Assembly: GCF_001612905.1 (NCBI RefSeq) | Contig: NZ_BDBI01000014.1 | Span: 1 to 36,256, forward strand | Direction: 5' to 3' | Length of the DNA: 36,256 nucleotides | From: Nocardia ignorata NBRC 108230 | Lineage (GTDB): Bacteria; Actinomycetota; Actinomycetes; Mycobacteriales; Mycobacteriaceae | In this document: positions 25,416-32,926 of the stretch, one piece after another | Layout: the number at the start of each line of letters is the position of its first letter | Numbering within the stretch: position 1 is the first letter of the stretch | Made by a program: the position numbers and the translations under genes | The notes under the pieces: model-generated | Database searches by the model: none | The model's input: only the letters and a program-made list of their open reading frames with translations | What the model was told of the DNA's origin: nothing

Positions 25416-26514
25416 GGATGGACGACCGCCCCCGCAAGCTGCCTCGGCAACGCCGGGCGCGCGAGACCGTGGAAACGCTGCTCGAGGCCGCCGCCCAGGT
25501 GTTCTCCCGCGAGGGTGCGGCGGCCACGACCAACCGGATCGCCGAGCGCGCGGGCGTCTCGATCGGCACGCTGTACCAGTACTTTCCGAACAAGACGGCG
25601 ATGCTGCGCGCCTTGGCCGAGCGCCACTTCCTCGCTGCCGGGACGGGACTCGGCGAGGTCCCCGGCTCTTCGATGGGGAAGTGACCACATCCCCCGAGCA
25701 ACACCGCTCTCGTGTCGGCGGCGATCCGGTCGAGGAACCGCACGCTCAGTTCCGGCGGCGTCCACCGGTCCGCCGCCGGGTGGACCAGCGTGACCGGCGA
25801 ACCCTGATAGTCCTGTGGAGGTGTGTGCTCGAACAAGAGGAAGTCCGTGAGAAAACCGACGGGGATCCACACGCCGCCGCCTCTCGGGTCGCTGCCACAG
25901 TGTCGCGACAATGCCGGGTCCAGGCTCATGTTCGCCATATCGACCAACCATCGAATCGGCAGACGCACACCGCTCGCCGCTCGCCCCGCACCCGAGAGGA
26001 CGCCACGCGGCAACGCGCCCAACGCCTTCCAGCGAGCAGCCGCCCGACGTGCGGCCGGCTCAGCGGGGTCGAGCAGGCAAGTCGCCACCACATGCGCGAC
26101 CCGCCCGGTCCGCGCCGCCACCTCGTACGCGAGCATCCCACCGACACTCGCGCCGAACAGCACGAGCGGCCTGCTGTCGGATTCGGTTTCAGCACAGACG
26201 AACTCGCTCACCAGCTCCACCCAGTCGCGATACCGCACCGACGTGGGCTTCGGCTCGACGGTGTCGCCGTAGAGCGGAAGATCCAGCGCCGCGACCGAAA
26301 CACCCTCCCCCGCAGCGATTCCGAGCAGCGGCCAAACCAACCCCGCATGCCCACCCGCCCCGTGCAACGCCAACACCCGAACAGCCGCGTCCCCACGCTC
26401 CGCCCTGGCCACATGCACCCTGCGCCCTCGCCATTCCCACCACGTCGACTCCGGCTCGACCACCTTCTCCCGATACCGAACCGGCAGGAACTTCACATAA
26501 CTCGAATACTCCAT
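25174..26514 (-). CDS. alpha/beta hydrolase with lost native C-terminus and run-on tail
   Basis: Residues 1 to ~281 (26514 to ~25670) are an alpha/beta hydrolase. [12 protein letters not shown] supplies the oxyanion region, [13 protein letters not shown] the nucleophile Ser, [10 protein letters not shown] the acid Asp, and GGCGHFP the catalytic His, so the triad is complete. Directly after HFPIEEPG the sequence becomes the antisense of tetR and then of the glpK 3' end. It runs about 165 more low-quality residues to a TAG-type stop at 25174. Homologues should end some 10-30 residues after the His. The protein may be active if the tail is tolerated or removed. The start is uncertain: ATG at 26514 (MEYSSYVKF) is preferred, GTG at 26520 and ATG at 26556 are alternatives. 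The substrate is unknown. Confidence 0.6.
   Translation of the reverse strand: MEYSSYVKFLPVRYREKVVEPESTWWEWRGRRVHVARAERGDAAVRVLALHGAGGHAGLVWPLLGIAAGEGVSVAALDLPLYGDTVEPKPTSVRYRDWVELVSEFVCAETESDSRPLVLFGASVGGMLAYEVAARTGRVAHVVATCLLDPAEPAARRAAARWKALGALPRGVLSGAGRAASGVRLPIRWLVDMANMSLDPALSRHCGSDPRGGGVWIPVGFLTDFLLFEHTPPQDYQGSPVTLVHPAADRWTPPELSVRFLDRIAADTRAVLLGGCGHFPIEEPGTSPSPVPAARKWRSAKARSIAVLFGKYWYSVPIETPARSAIRLVVAAAPSRENTWAAASSSVSTVSRARRCRGSLRGRSSILRTSCRCVPRPCSIPNSVGCVRIRAYRGSKCGRRSSCRAGRRGWTSSRRPDRRRRRHRGRWFRGPPGGPRERRGYRPGIA
25418..25684 (+). pseudogene. TetR-family regulator truncated after the DNA-binding domain
   Basis: 88 codons. Residues ~10-70 are a complete TetR_N domain: [20 protein letters not shown], then [20 protein letters not shown] as helix-turn-helix, then [17 protein letters not shown] normal TetR protein (~190-210 residues) continues for over 100 residues with the ligand and dimerisation domain. 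Here the frame ends 10 or so residues later in VPGSSMGK, which is antisense to the hydrolase's HFPIEEPG. The break is around 25655-25670. The ATG lies 2 bp after the glpK stop, preceded by a GAGG-like sequence, so it is probably the glp operon's former regulator gene. It could still make a short DNA-binding peptide, but without a dimerisation domain that is doubtful. Confidence 0.75.
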
Positions 26515-26835
26515 ACGCACAGAATCCGGCCCCGAATACCCGCTGCCAACTCGCATTCACACCACCGATCCGGCCGCAAAAAGACCCACTGAGCAGCGCC
26601 ATCGCAAAACACTGATTCACGTGCTCGCATTTCGAACATCACTACAGCGGCTTCCGAGGAGACAACAGTTCAGGCTCGGGGGCTCGGAGTCCGGTCAATC
26701 GTTGTAGACAGTGTTCCCGTGTGCCCGGATTCGGCCTGTCGACGCCGCCGAATCGCGCATGACTGCATCCTGATCACCCGGCGCACAAGGCCTCACGAAG
26801 AGTCGAGGCCCTTCCGAGCGACCGGTGAGCCACTA
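26515..26835. other. 321-bp gap between hydrolase and aminotransferase genes
   Basis: No gene is supported here on either strand. The hydrolase side (about 26570-26650) is relatively AT-rich and probably holds its promoter. The aminotransferase side has two inverted repeats: GATTCGGC (26728-26735) with GCCGAATC (26747-26754), and GGCCTC/GAGGCC at 26789-26810. The middle holds a short GGCTCGG direct repeat. No transposon ends or integrase remnants were seen. Confidence 0.5.
26789..26810 (-). terminator. candidate terminator after the aminotransferase
   Basis: GGCCTC and GAGGCC (6-bp arms, 10-nt loop) lie 26 nt past the aminotransferase stop on its strand, extended by AA/TT pairs with one bulged base. 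It is modest in strength. Confidence 0.45.
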
Positions 26836-28020
26836 TCAGACGCTGGTCGTGGCTGCTTTAGCCAGGCGATGGATGGCTTCGGTGAGGGTGGGTTCGTCGG
26901 AGGTGGTGAAGCAGAGGCGCATGGAGGTCTGGTAGGCGTCGGTGACGGCGAAGGCGGCGCCGGGGACGTAGGCGACGCCTGCTTCCAGGGCGGTGGGGAG
27001 CAGGGTCGAGGCGTTGGTGCCGTCGGTGAAATCGGCCCAGATGAACATGCCGCCGGTGGGGTCGGTGCAGTGGACGCGGCCGGCGAAGGTGGTGCGCAGG
27101 GCGGCGACGAGGGCGCGGGCGCGGGTGCCGTAGGCGGCGCGGATGGTGTCGACGTGGGTGGTGAGCCAGTCGGTGTCGGTGAGCAGGTCGGTGGTGATCT
27201 GGTGGGTGAGGGCCGAGCCACACAGGTCGGCGCCTTGTTTGAGGAGTTCGACTGCGCGACAGACCCTTTCTGGAGCGATCAACCAGCCGACACGGAGGGC
27301 GGGGGCCAGGATCTTGGACACGCTGGACAGCCGGATCACCTGGGGCGAGTAGGAGGCGACCGGCGCCGGGGTCGGCCGGTCGAACCAGAGTTCGCCGTAG
27401 GGATCGTCTTCGATCACCCAGAAGCCGTGTGCCTCAGCGAGTTCGGCGAGGCGACGGCGGCGCTCGGGCGCGAGGGTGACCCCACCGGGATTGTGGAAGT
27501 TCGCGACGGTGTGGACGACGGCCGGACGCTCACCGGCGGCCAGCAGCTCCTCCAGCACGTCGACACGTAGCCCGTCGGCGTCGAGCGGCACGGCGACGAT
27601 GCGCGCACCGGCGGCCCGGAACACTTGCAGCGCACCGACATACGCCGGGTCCTCCACCACGACCAAGGCGCCCGGATCGAGCAGCACCTCGGCCAGCAGC
27701 GACAACGCCTGCTGCGAACCATGGGTGATGAACACCTCGCCGACCGGCACCGACCGGCCGATCTCGGCGGACTCGCGCTCGGCGATCACCGCACGCAGCG
27801 CGGGCCAGCCGGGCGACTCCGTGTACTGCAACACCGCCGGATCACGCAGGGCCGCCTCCGCCGCGGCGGCGATCCGCTCACCCGGCATCAGCGCCGCATC
27901 GGGCAGACCTCCGGCCAGGCTGATGATCTCCGGCCGCGCGGTGAGCTTGAGCAGGTCCCTGATCGCCGAACTCTGCAAACCGGCGAGCTTGCCCGCCAAT
28001 GCTGGACTGGTCAGCGACAT
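26836..28020 (-). CDS. PLP-dependent class I/II aminotransferase (2-aminoadipate / MocR-like type)
   Basis: 394 residues of fold-type I PLP enzyme. SLAGGLPDAALMP at the start is the typical N-terminal clamp. ITHGSQQALSLLAEVLLDPG binds the phosphate, FHNPGG and IEDDPYGELWFD hold the PLP-binding Asn and Asp/Tyr, SVSKILAPALRVGWL carries the Schiff-base Lys, and the late SMRLCFTT supplies the substrate-carboxylate Arg. This pattern fits the LysN / 2-aminoadipate aminotransferase branch, also seen in MocR regulators, but there is no N-terminal GntR domain, so it is a free enzyme. The amino acid substrate is not determined. Aminoadipate is attractive because lat and pcd make it, but that is inference. 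The ATG at 28020 has GGAGG five nt upstream and is much better supported than the ATG at 28071. Confidence 0.88.
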   Translation of the reverse strand: MSLTSPALAGKLAGLQSSAIRDLLKLTARPEIISLAGGLPDAALMPGERIAAAAEAALRDPAVLQYTESPGWPALRAVIAERESAEIGRSVPVGEVFITHGSQQALSLLAEVLLDPGALVVVEDPAYVGALQVFRAAGARIVAVPLDADGLRVDVLEELLAAGERPAVVHTVANFHNPGGVTLAPERRRRLAELAEAHGFWVIEDDPYGELWFDRPTPAPVASYSPQVIRLSSVSKILAPALRVGWLIAPERVCRAVELLKQGADLCGSALTHQITTDLLTDTDWLTTHVDTIRAAYGTRARALVAALRTTFAGRVHCTDPTGGMFIWADFTDGTNASTLLPTALEAGVAYVPGAAFAVTDAYQTSMRLCFTTSDEPTLTEAIHRLAKAATTSV

Positions 28021-28092
28021 GGAAACCTCCGGGAACGCCAGGGGACGCGATGACCAACGATCGCACAGCATTCACCAGAATATGAAATTGTT

Positions 28093-28109
28093 GTCCCAGA
28101 TAATGGGAC
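28093..28109. promoter_or_regulatory. AT-rich operator-like palindrome upstream of the aminotransferase
   Basis: GTCCCA-GATAA-TGGGAC is a 6-bp inverted repeat about 75 bp before the aminotransferase start, touching the stop codon of the upstream gene. The surrounding DNA is AT-rich compared with the rest of the window, as expected for a promoter or operator. Confidence 0.4.
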
Positions 28110-29515
28110 TATGGGAGGGCCGTAATGGACTTGACCTGCCACTTCCCATCGGTCAGCGTGGTGACGATCTCCTGCTTGTAGACCACCGACGTACGGTCGG
28201 GATGCCACTCGCGCAGCTCCACGTCATAGACTCCGACGCCGGTCTCGCGCACCTTCACGCAGTGCGTGGTACCCCTCGGGATCTGATCGTCGATCGCCTT
28301 CTGGATGACATCGGCGGGCGAGATGTTCACCGCGTCGGGCGCGACGAACTCACGCACGCGCGCACCGGAGCGTTCGACATAGAAGGCGTACTGGAAGCCG
28401 AGGATCGCCCTCGCGCCCGAGGATGTGTCGCCCGGGCCGTTTCCGACGGTGAGACCCTCGTCGGCGATCGTCCGGCAGTCGGCACCCGCTGCGGAGGTGA
28501 CCGGCGCCGCGGTGGGCCCGGGATCCTCGCCACCACCACGCTTGACCAGCCCGATCGTCAGCACCAGCGCGACGACGAGCAGGACCGCGGCCACGACACC
28601 GCCGATGATCCAGCGCATCCGGTTGTCGGGCTCGGACTCCTCGGCGACCGGCGCGGTCGGCGTCTTCGGGGCGAGCCTGCGGGCGATGGGGTCGTCGGCC
28701 CAGGACAGGCCGGGTTCGGGCGGCTTGGGGACGCCGCCGTCGTCGTCGGGGCTGTTCCACCAGGCCCGGTCCTCGGCGTCGTTGTCCTTGGCCGGTGCGC
28801 GCGGCGGTTCGGGGGTGCGTTCCGGCTCGGTGACCCGCTGCTGGCGCGGCGCGGAGTTGCGCCGGATGACCTCGGTCTCTTCCTTCCCGGAAGTCACCGG
28901 CACCGAGTCACCGAACACCGAGCTACCGGCGGCGGAAGCGGCGGCGCCGAAACGCACCGTCGGATCGGCGGGCGGGGTGGGTCGTGCGGGCGGCGGTGTC
29001 GCGACAGCGTCACCGAACGGCGAAGGACGCGGCGGCGCAACGGGATTCGCCGGGGGCGGCGTGGCCCCACCGAAAACGGAGGTCGCAGCCGAAGGATGAG
29101 GCGGCGCAGGCGGACTGGTGGGCGGCGGCGTGGACACGGCATCGCCGAAGACGGATGTCGGAGCGGAACGACGCGGTGGCACAACAGGATCGGGCCCGCG
29201 CGGCGGAACCGGCCCATTCGGCGGAACGCTCCCGGCGGGAGTTACCGGACCAGGAGCGGTGGGCGGAACGGGTCCGGCCGGGGGCATCGGCGCACCCACC
29301 GGCGCACCGAACGGCCCGGGCGCCGGCGCGGAGCCCGGCTGCGCGGGTCGCCAACCGACCTCCGGCAGCGGTCCCGGCGGAGCGGGCGGCGGCACGGCGA
29401 GCGGACCACCGAAACCGGCGTCGTCGACCGGCGGCCCGAAATCGCCTACGGGAGGACCGAATTCACTCGCGGGCCGGTTACGGCCGCGCTCGTTCTCGTC
29501 ATCCTCGGTGGCCAC
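28109..29515 (-). CDS. proline-rich single-pass membrane protein with extracytoplasmic domain
   Basis: 468 residues. Residues 1-~230 are cytoplasmic, Pro/Ala/Gly-rich, with a repeated SVFGD-type motif (TSVFGDAV, TSVFGGAT, SPFGDAV, SSVFGDSV). A charged stretch follows, then one membrane segment at about 302-324 (WIIGGVVAAVLLVVALVLTI) flanked by RMR and KRG. The outer domain (~327-468) has two cysteines (ADCRTIADEG and THCVKVRE) and ends in beta-like segments (VYDVELREWH; VVYKQEIVTTLTDGKWQVKSI), resembling the small NTF2-like/lipoprotein domains common in mycobacteria and nocardiae. No function is known. The GTG at 29515 is preferred because AGGA lies 8-10 nt upstream; a GTG or similar start at 29572 would add 19 residues. 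It is 72 bp downstream of the secreted-protein gene. Confidence 0.75.
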   Translation of the reverse strand: MATEDDENERGRNRPASEFGPPVGDFGPPVDDAGFGGPLAVPPPAPPGPLPEVGWRPAQPGSAPAPGPFGAPVGAPMPPAGPVPPTAPGPVTPAGSVPPNGPVPPRGPDPVVPPRRSAPTSVFGDAVSTPPPTSPPAPPHPSAATSVFGGATPPPANPVAPPRPSPFGDAVATPPPARPTPPADPTVRFGAAASAAGSSVFGDSVPVTSGKEETEVIRRNSAPRQQRVTEPERTPEPPRAPAKDNDAEDRAWWNSPDDDGGVPKPPEPGLSWADDPIARRLAPKTPTAPVAEESEPDNRMRWIIGGVVAAVLLVVALVLTIGLVKRGGGEDPGPTAAPVTSAAGADCRTIADEGLTVGNGPGDTSSGARAILGFQYAFYVERSGARVREFVAPDAVNISPADVIQKAIDDQIPRGTTHCVKVRETGVGVYDVELREWHPDRTSVVYKQEIVTTLTDGKWQVKSITALP

Positions 29516-29587
29516 AGTCCCATCCTTTCCCCAGGACACACGTGTGGGGCGGTCGCCATCCGACCGCCCCACACGACGTACTGCGTG

Positions 29588-30661
29588 TCAGTACTGGAGC
29601 GAGCCACCCCACTGAGTGGTGACACCCGCGACGTTGATCGTCTGCAGCAGCTCCCCCGGCACCGGAAGTGTAGCCTTCGCGGCCTGTTCCATCGCGGCGG
29701 CACCGCCCGGCTGAGCCTTGATCCAGTTCTCGACCGCCGCCTTGGCCAGGTTGGCCTGGGTGGTGTCGAGGACGGTGACCATGGTGTTGTCGGGGCGGCC
29801 GTCGCCACCGTTGAAGGTGGTGACCTTCACCGAGTTCTCGCCGACGTACTCGACCGCGACACCGGCGTCACCGAAGCCGCCACCCGGCGTGCGGTAGCCG
29901 ATGGTGCCGACGTAACCGGAAGCGTTGTTGTAGTGGTGGGTGTTGGCCAGCACACCCGGCAGCAGCGAACCGCCGTCGACGGTGACGCCGACTTCCTGGT
30001 GCGGGCCCTCCATCTCGACGACCGGCGCGGCAGGCGCGTTGGCCAGGCGCGGCGCCTGCCAGGCGGGCTCCTGCGCTTCCTGCGGATCCTGCACCAGGGT
30101 CTCGGGGCCGTCTTCGGCGGCACCGCCCTGCGCCTGCGGGGCGGCGGGCTGGTTCTGCGAAGGCTGCGCGGGCGTCTGCTGGGCGGGGGTGCCGCCCTGC
30201 TGGCCCGGCGCGGCCTCTTGCGGCTTCTCCGGGTTGTTCACGGCGGGCTGGGCGGGGTTGCCCTGACCGGCCTGACCCGGCACCGGCAGCGGCGCGGTAC
30301 GCGGGGTGGTGGTGACGCCCGGCTGGCTCGGCGTCGGCTTGGCCTGCTCCGGCTCCTCCGGCGCGGGGGTGGTGACACCCGGCTGCGCCGGGGTGGGCTT
30401 GGACTCGCCCGGCTTCACGTTCTCCGGGGTCTCCGGCTGCTTCTCTTCAGGAGTGACCGTCTCCGGCGTCTCTCCAGGCTGCTGGCTCGGGGTCTCGGTG
30501 CCCGGCTGCGCAGGAGCCGGAGTCGCGGGTGTGGTCGGCTGGTCGCTGGGGACCGCGCCGGCCGGAGCCGCGAGGAGGGTCGCCACGGCCGCGGCGGCGG
30601 CCAGGGGCAACGACGTGCTTGCCATCGCTCGCTGCGCCCGACTCGGCTTACGATGCTTCAC
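29588..30661 (-). CDS. secreted proline/glutamine-rich repeat protein
   Basis: 357 residues. The N-terminus KHRKPSRAQRAMASTSLPLAAAAAVATLLAAPAGAVPS reads as a basic stretch, a hydrophobic core and an AGA cleavage site near residue 36 (given in parts; no run is quoted whole elsewhere). Residues ~37-190 are Pro/Thr/Gln/Glu-rich, including a 20-residue tandem repeat beginning KPTPAQPGVTT and KPTPSQPGVTT. Residues ~205-357 form a compact domain without cysteines (VGTIGYRTPGGGFGD; VKVTTFNGGDGRPDN; QWGGSLQY) that I do not recognise. The layout, export signal plus extended linker plus globular domain, suits a cell-wall-spanning protein. GTG start; the ribosome binding site is weak (AAAGGGA about 11 nt upstream), and a small TTCCC-GGA-GGGAA hairpin precedes it. 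It is probably co-transcribed with the membrane protein gene downstream. Confidence 0.75.
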   Translation of the reverse strand: MKHRKPSRAQRAMASTSLPLAAAAAVATLLAAPAGAVPSDQPTTPATPAPAQPGTETPSQQPGETPETVTPEEKQPETPENVKPGESKPTPAQPGVTTPAPEEPEQAKPTPSQPGVTTTPRTAPLPVPGQAGQGNPAQPAVNNPEKPQEAAPGQQGGTPAQQTPAQPSQNQPAAPQAQGGAAEDGPETLVQDPQEAQEPAWQAPRLANAPAAPVVEMEGPHQEVGVTVDGGSLLPGVLANTHHYNNASGYVGTIGYRTPGGGFGDAGVAVEYVGENSVKVTTFNGGDGRPDNTMVTVLDTTQANLAKAAVENWIKAQPGGAAAMEQAAKATLPVPGELLQTINVAGVTTQWGGSLQY

Positions 30662-30676
30662 TTTTCGCTAATCCCT

Positions 30677-30689
30677 TTCCCGGAGGGAA
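30677..30689 (-). promoter_or_regulatory. small inverted repeat in the leader of the secreted repeat protein
   Basis: TTCCC-GGA-GGGAA (5-bp arms) lies 16-28 nt before the GTG start and next to the only purine-rich stretch that could act as ribosome binding site. In RNA it could hide or expose that site. Further upstream, TTGACT (on the minus strand) is a possible -35. Confidence 0.3.
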
Positions 30690-30801
30690 TCCCCCACAAT
30701 CCACCACGCGCTCGCATTCGAACGCGCCTCGGCCGTGAGTCAACCATATGAGCGCGAGACAGGCAACGCGGCAGTAGCTTTCGGATATCGGCCGTGGGGG
30801 C

Positions 30802-32199
30802 TCAGTCCAGGTCGTCGTGGCGCATCAGCAAACGACCGGCTTCGGTGACCGATCCGGTGAGCGACGGGTACACCGAGAAGGTCTGCGCGAGATCGGTGAC
30901 CGTGAGGTTGTTCTGCACCGCGAGCGCGATCGGCAGGATCAGCTCCGAGGCGATGGGGGCGACGACCACGCCGCCGATCACCACACCGGTGGCGGGGCGG
31001 CAGAAGATCTTGACGAAGCCCCGGCGCAGCCCCGACATCTTCGCGCGCGGATTCGTGTTGAGCGGCAGCATGACCGTGCGCGCGGGCACCTCGCCGTTGT
31101 CGATGGCGGTCTGGCTCACACCGACGGTCGCGATCTCCGGGCGGGTGAACACCGCCGAGGCGACGGTCTTGAGCCGGATGGGGCTCACCCCCTCGCCGAG
31201 CGCGTGGTACATCGCGATCCGGCCCTGCATCGCGGCCACCGAGGCGAGCGGGAGCAGGCCGGTGCAGTCGCCCGCCGCGTAGATACCCGGCACCGAGGTG
31301 CGCGACACGCGGTCGACACGCAGGTAGCCGTTGTCGAGTTCGATACCGACCCGGTCGAGACCGAGATCGGCGGTGTTCGGGGTGGAGCCGACGGTCATCA
31401 GGGCATGGGTGCCGGTGACGGTGCGCCCGTCGGACAGCTTCACCACGATGCCGTCGGCCGTGCGCTCCACGGCGTCGGCGCGGGCGTGCTTGACCAGTTC
31501 CACACCGCGTTCGGCGAGAGCTTCCTCGAGCACGAGGGCGGCGTCGGCGTCCTCGCCGGGCAGCACACGGTCGCGGCTGGACACCAGCTTCACCCGCACA
31601 CCCATCTCGGTGTAGGCGGAGACGAATTCGGCACCGGTGACACCGGATCCGACCACCACCAGGGTCTCGGGCAGTTCCGGCAGGTCGTAGAGCTGGCGCC
31701 AGGTGAGAATGCGCTCACCGTCGGGTTCGGCGCCGCGCAGCACCCGCGGGCTGGCGCCGGTGGCGATGAGCACCACCTCGGCCTCGAATTCCTCGGTGCT
31801 GCCGTCGGCCATGGTGGCACGCACACGATGCGCCAAACCGGCTGCGGGACCGATCAATTCACCGCGCCCGGCGAGCAGTTGCACGCCTGCGGCCTGCAGT
31901 TTGGCGCGGATGTCGGAGGACTGGGCGAGGGCGAGCGCCTTCACGCGGCCGTTCACCTCGGGCAGGTTCACCTTCGCCTGGCTCGCGTCGAGGGTGATGC
32001 CGAGGTCGCGGGCGCGGCGCAGATCGGTACGCAGACCGGTGGAGGCGATGAACGTCTTCGACGGAACGCAATCCCACAGCACACAGGCGCCACCGATGCC
32101 GTCGGCATCGACCAGGGTCACCGAGGCCCCGTGCTGGGCGGCCACCAGAGCCGCCTCGTATCCCGCCGGTCCACCGCCGATGATCGCAATCCGTGCCAC
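30802..32199 (-). CDS. lpdA: LpdA-type NAD(P)H quinone reductase (disulfide-reductase family flavoprotein)
   Basis: A 465-residue member of the pyridine nucleotide-disulfide reductase family. FAD fold IAIIGGGPAGYEAALVA, NAD(P) fold VVVGSGVTGAEFVSAY, second FAD motif IYAAGDCTG, and a C-terminal dimerisation domain. GGACVLWDCVPSKT shows the C-x4-C pair. The catalytic HPT segment of true lipoamide dehydrogenases is replaced by SVYPSL, so the proton-shuttling His is missing. M. tuberculosis LpdA (Rv3303c), at the same position, is known as a quinone reductase and not a lipoamide dehydrogenase; the same activity is inferred here. GTG start with AGGAG 8 nt upstream. It is divergent from the cyclotransferase-like gene. 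Confidence 0.93.
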   Translation of the reverse strand: MARIAIIGGGPAGYEAALVAAQHGASVTLVDADGIGGACVLWDCVPSKTFIASTGLRTDLRRARDLGITLDASQAKVNLPEVNGRVKALALAQSSDIRAKLQAAGVQLLAGRGELIGPAAGLAHRVRATMADGSTEEFEAEVVLIATGASPRVLRGAEPDGERILTWRQLYDLPELPETLVVVGSGVTGAEFVSAYTEMGVRVKLVSSRDRVLPGEDADAALVLEEALAERGVELVKHARADAVERTADGIVVKLSDGRTVTGTHALMTVGSTPNTADLGLDRVGIELDNGYLRVDRVSRTSVPGIYAAGDCTGLLPLASVAAMQGRIAMYHALGEGVSPIRLKTVASAVFTRPEIATVGVSQTAIDNGEVPARTVMLPLNTNPRAKMSGLRRGFVKIFCRPATGVVIGGVVVAPIASELILPIALAVQNNLTVTDLAQTFSVYPSLTGSVTEAGRLLMRHDDLD

Positions 32200-32409
32200 C
32201 AGTCACGCTCCTGTGCTCGCCTGATCGGGCATCGCCCCTTGTGAGGGCCGCCCGCGCTGTCGCCCCATCATTTCAGGTGCGCCGTGACGCGACCGGGTCG
32301 GCTCGGTGAACAACGTTCGGCGTGTTCGCCGTCACCGCCGAGTGTGACAGTGAGCCGATCTGGGTGGGAGACAGGAATTCCGCGCGGTTTATTGGCTACA
32401 GTTCCTCAG

Positions 32410-32874
32410 GTGCCGATCTATGCCGCTTACGGGTCCAACATGGACTCCACGCAGATGCTGGAACGCTGCCCGCATTCGCCCATGTCGGGAACCGGGTGGC
32501 TGGAAGGTTGGCGCCTGACCTTCGCCGGTGACGACATCGGCTGGGAAGGGCCGTTGGCCACCGTCGTCGAAGATCCGGGCTCCCGGGTGTTCGTCGTCCT
32601 CTACGACGTGTCCCCGGAGGACGAGGAACGCCTCGACCGCTGGGAGGGCTCCGACTTCGGCATCCACAAGAAGATCCGGCTGCGGGTCACCGGCACCCAG
32701 GGCGAGTCCCGGCTGGCCTGGCTTTACGTGCTCGACGCGTACGAGGGCGGGCTGCCGTCGGCGCGTTATCTGGGTGTCATCGCCGATGCCGCCGAGAAGG
32801 CGGGCGCACCCGAGGACTACGTGCACGCCTTGCGCACCCGCAACAGCAAGAATGTGGGTCCGGGGTCGGCCTGA
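32410..32874 (+). CDS. gamma-glutamylcyclotransferase-like (AIG2/GGCT-fold) protein
   Basis: 154 residues starting VPIYAAYGSNM. The YGSNM loop is the substrate-binding motif of the GGCT fold, and RWEGSDFGIHKK carries the acidic residue (Glu in WEG) where the family keeps its catalytic Glu. It also has GWLEGWRLTF and VFVVLYDVSPEDEERLDRW. Family members cyclise gamma-glutamyl amines to 5-oxoproline; the natural substrate here is unknown. Actinomycetes use mycothiol in place of glutathione, so a role in gamma-glutamyl amine turnover is only a guess. It is in the place of Rv3304. The GTG at 32410 is chosen because TACAGT (32397-32402) lies 7 nt upstream and homology starts there. The frame is open further upstream to 32284. 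Confidence 0.85.
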   Translation: MPIYAAYGSNMDSTQMLERCPHSPMSGTGWLEGWRLTFAGDDIGWEGPLATVVEDPGSRVFVVLYDVSPEDEERLDRWEGSDFGIHKKIRLRVTGTQGESRLAWLYVLDAYEGGLPSARYLGVIADAAEKAGAPEDYVHALRTRNSKNVGPGSA

Positions 32875-32926
32875 TCCGACCCCCGAACACGGGGAGTGCG
32901 TCACCTACCGCACTCCCCCGCCGCCC

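Noticed and set aside
26689..26755. Possible mobile-element end from the inverted repeat GATTCGGC/GCCGAATC
   Set aside because: There is no second copy, target duplication or transposase nearby; a terminator-like role is simpler.
30300..30400. Possible CRISPR-like repeat from the 60-bp DNA repeat
   Set aside because: It is a coding repeat (20 residues, KPTP-QPGVTT) in a proline-rich protein, with two copies only and in frame.
27476..30751. 1091-codon plus-strand frame across three minus-strand genes
   Set aside because: It crosses gene borders and terminators, and the product is Arg/Gly repeats. The minus-strand genes have signal peptide, membrane segment and PLP motifs.
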